A DNA stretch of 8,177 nt from positions 1-8,177 of the forward strand of contig CAKZYI010000064.1 in assembly GCA_937884735.1 (NCBI GenBank), read 5' to 3'. The notes under the pieces were generated by a model. That model was not told the origin of the DNA, did no database searches, and saw nothing but the letters and a program-made list of their open reading frames with translations. Below are positions 6,448-8,177 of this stretch, in pieces. Each line of letters begins with the position of its first letter. Position 1 is the first letter of the stretch. This DNA comes from an uncultured Pleurocapsa sp. GTDB taxonomy: Bacteria; Cyanobacteriota; Cyanobacteriia; Cyanobacteriales; Xenococcaceae. A program made the translations under genes and the position numbers.

Positions 6448-8070
6448 TTGAAACTTGAAAAAAGACTTTTTGACCTTAAATTTGCCTATCTCTATTCAAC
6501 CAACACTTATTTAGTCAAAACTGGAATATTGGACAATAAAGCTTTGAAAATATTACTAATCGAAGATAATATAACGGATGCAAATCAAATCGGCAAGATG
6601 CTGAAAGAACATTGTTGTCAACCTGATATACAGCATGTCCAAAAAATAGAGAATGCTGTGGCTAAATTAAACCAGGATAGCTTTGATGTTGTCTTGTTAA
6701 ATATGGCTTTGGCAGACAGTCGAGGAATAAACAGCTTAGAAATGGTGCAGCAAAAAGCTCCTCAATTGCCAACTATCATTCTAACCACTGCTTATAATGC
6801 CAATTTAGCAGTCAAATCTCTTCGCAGTGGAGCCCAGGACTATTTAATTAAGAGCGAGCTTACAGGAGAAATATTATCTCGCTCAATTCAATATGCGATC
6901 GAACGTCAGCGCATTGAATTTGACGAACGCCAACAGGCGCTGATGAAAAAGATGGTAGATAAAATCCGCAATTCTATCGATCTAGAAACAGTTCTCAAGA
7001 CTACTGTCCAAGAGATACAGCAGTTTCTCGATACGGAACAAGTATTAATCTATCGTTGCGAATCAGATCGGCTAGAAGATATATCTGTTGTGTCTTCTTC
7101 TTTAGACAAGAAATCAGCACAGTATACTGTTGCTCAGTTTATTTCTGTTGTGGACTTGCATTCTTTAAAATCATTAAAGTCTCAATCGATTCGTGTAAAA
7201 GCTGTAGCCGATACCCGCACGATCGCCTTACAAAAATACTCTGCTGCAAGTCAGAAATTAGCCAGGTCTTATTTAAGTTTACCTATTTATGTTGGCGAAC
7301 CAAAAGAATACACACATCATAATTTGACTCATCCTATAATTCAGCAAGATGATATCCAAAAGCCATCAGAAGAAATATGGGGAATGTTGATTGCCTACAA
7401 TACAAGCACCCCTCGAAAATGGCAAGATTGGGAAATTGGCTTTTTACAAAAATTGACTACCCAAGTAACTATTGCAATTCAACAGTCTCAACTATGGTGT
7501 CGATTGCAAACAGCCAATGAAAAACTACAGCAGTTAGCAATTTTGGATGGATTAACAGGTATTTCCAATCGACGTTACTTTGACTTGGTTTTAAGTAATG
7601 AATGGAAAAGATTGATGAGGGAACAACAACCTTTATCCTTAATTTTTTGTGATGTAGATTATTTCAAAGCCTATAACGATTCTTATGGTCATCAACAAGG
7701 CGATCTGTGCTTACAGCAAATAGCTACGATACTACAAAAGCACAGCAGAAGATCGACGGATTTTGTTGCTCGTTATGGAGGCGAAGAGTTTGCCATAATT
7801 TTACCGAACACAGATGCCGAGGGTGCTTTATTTATCGCCAATAACATTCAGCAAAAATTGGCTCAACGAAAATTACCACATCGACAATCTATGGTCAGTA
7901 AATATGTCACCTGTAGCATGGGTATTTCCACAATAGTTCCCAATCCTCAGCAATCAACAGTCAATCTGATTGAAAGTGCAGATAAGCTACTCTATCAAGC
8001 CAAAAAATTGGGACGCAATCAAATTGCATTCAATAATCAACCAAGCTATCAAAAATTCAGCGTTCAATAA
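6448..8070 (+). CDS. Response regulator diguanylate cyclase (REC-GAF-GGDEF)
   Basis: A 540-residue cytosolic signalling protein that should make cyclic di-GMP from two GTP. Residues 33-150 form a receiver domain (LKILLIEDN at 33-41, Thr113, Lys135), but the phospho-acceptor position holds Asn85 (VVLLNMALADSRG). A helical linker (150-175) leads to a GAF domain (about 175-345, ending WGMLIAYN...WQDWEIGFL) lacking the bilin-binding Cys, so it is not a typical cyanobacteriochrome. A signalling helix (345-365) joins the GGDEF domain: DVDYFK at 402-407 with metal ligand Asp402, intact GGEEF at 444-448, and RSTD at 435-438 five residues ahead, matching the product-inhibition I-site. The start is uncertain: the frame has no ATG before the receiver domain. 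TTG 6448 is the longest choice; TTG 6529 would begin just ahead of the domain (513 aa). No partner histidine kinase is adjacent. Confidence 0.9.
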   Translation: MKLEKRLFDLKFAYLYSTNTYLVKTGILDNKALKILLIEDNITDANQIGKMLKEHCCQPDIQHVQKIENAVAKLNQDSFDVVLLNMALADSRGINSLEMVQQKAPQLPTIILTTAYNANLAVKSLRSGAQDYLIKSELTGEILSRSIQYAIERQRIEFDERQQALMKKMVDKIRNSIDLETVLKTTVQEIQQFLDTEQVLIYRCESDRLEDISVVSSSLDKKSAQYTVAQFISVVDLHSLKSLKSQSIRVKAVADTRTIALQKYSAASQKLARSYLSLPIYVGEPKEYTHHNLTHPIIQQDDIQKPSEEIWGMLIAYNTSTPRKWQDWEIGFLQKLTTQVTIAIQQSQLWCRLQTANEKLQQLAILDGLTGISNRRYFDLVLSNEWKRLMREQQPLSLIFCDVDYFKAYNDSYGHQQGDLCLQQIATILQKHSRRSTDFVARYGGEEFAIILPNTDAEGALFIANNIQQKLAQRKLPHRQSMVSKYVTCSMGISTIVPNPQQSTVNLIESADKLLYQAKKLGRNQIAFNNQPSYQKFSVQ

Positions 8071-8103
8071 GCCGTATCAAAGCCAACCAATCATTTGTAG
8101 GAT

Positions 8104-8135
8104 TACCATAAGTTATTTATGTTGACTTTATGGTA
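8104..8135 (+). terminator. Weak hairpin after the diguanylate cyclase gene
   Basis: TACCATAA (8104-8111) is complementary to TTATGGTA (8128-8135) around a 16-base loop, 33 bases past the stop codon. Only TTAATATAG follows, with no real T-run, so termination here is doubtful. The remainder to 8177 is AT-rich and shows nothing else. Confidence 0.25.
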
Positions 8136-8177
8136 TTAATATAGCCATAACTTGTCATAACATAGTCATCTATGCAT

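Noticed and set aside
7056..7322. Plus-strand Cys-rich open frame in the GAF region
   Set aside because: A shifted frame of the cyclase gene; the Cys and Phe richness comes from out-of-frame reading of AT-rich codons.
6970..7500. GAF domain as a bilin-binding cyanobacteriochrome
   Set aside because: The position of the chromophore-binding Cys-His pair is occupied by unrelated residues (around QKYSAASQKL), and no Cys lies in the pocket segment.

Overview
The window looks like chromosomal DNA from an AT-rich cyanobacterium. Three things point there: six copies of the HIP1 octamer GCGATCGC (at 125, 148, 1578, 3099, 3604 and 5337), a DUF1830 protein (a family known essentially only from cyanobacteria), and a response regulator with the GAF domain style common in that phylum. 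Heptanucleotide tandem repeats after one gene fit the same picture. I cannot name the genus from the sequence alone.

Layout. 1-209 is non-coding and holds a hairpin made of two HIP1 sites that can terminate the small minus-strand DUF1830 gene (210-482). A 695-bp gene-free region follows. Next come a plus-strand cobalamin-binding radical SAM enzyme (1178-2725) and, converging on it, a minus-strand PAPS-type sulfotransferase (2836-3708, possibly to 3744), separated by a heptad-repeat array that also forms a terminator. 3745-4225 carries a probable MITE-like insertion and what looks like the remnant of a zinc-ribbon gene. Then come a plus-strand succinate dehydrogenase/fumarate reductase flavoprotein (about 4226-6139) with a strong terminator, a short promoter region with a perfect TATAAT, and a REC-GAF-GGDEF diguanylate cyclase (6448-8070).

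The genes do not form one operon or pathway. Each has its own long upstream region, orientations are mixed, and terminators sit between them, so these look like independent single-gene units. The SdhA subunit lacks its SdhB/SdhC partners in this window. The cyclase is the only obvious signalling gene; its receiver domain has Asn where the phospho-accepting Asp should be, while its GGEEF active site and RxxD inhibitory site are intact.

I see no clearly new multi-gene system. The most interesting items are the MITE-like insertion beside a decayed zinc-ribbon frame, the degenerate receiver domain, the repeat-built terminators, and the unassigned radical SAM enzyme, whose family includes the hopanoid C-2 methylase HpnP.
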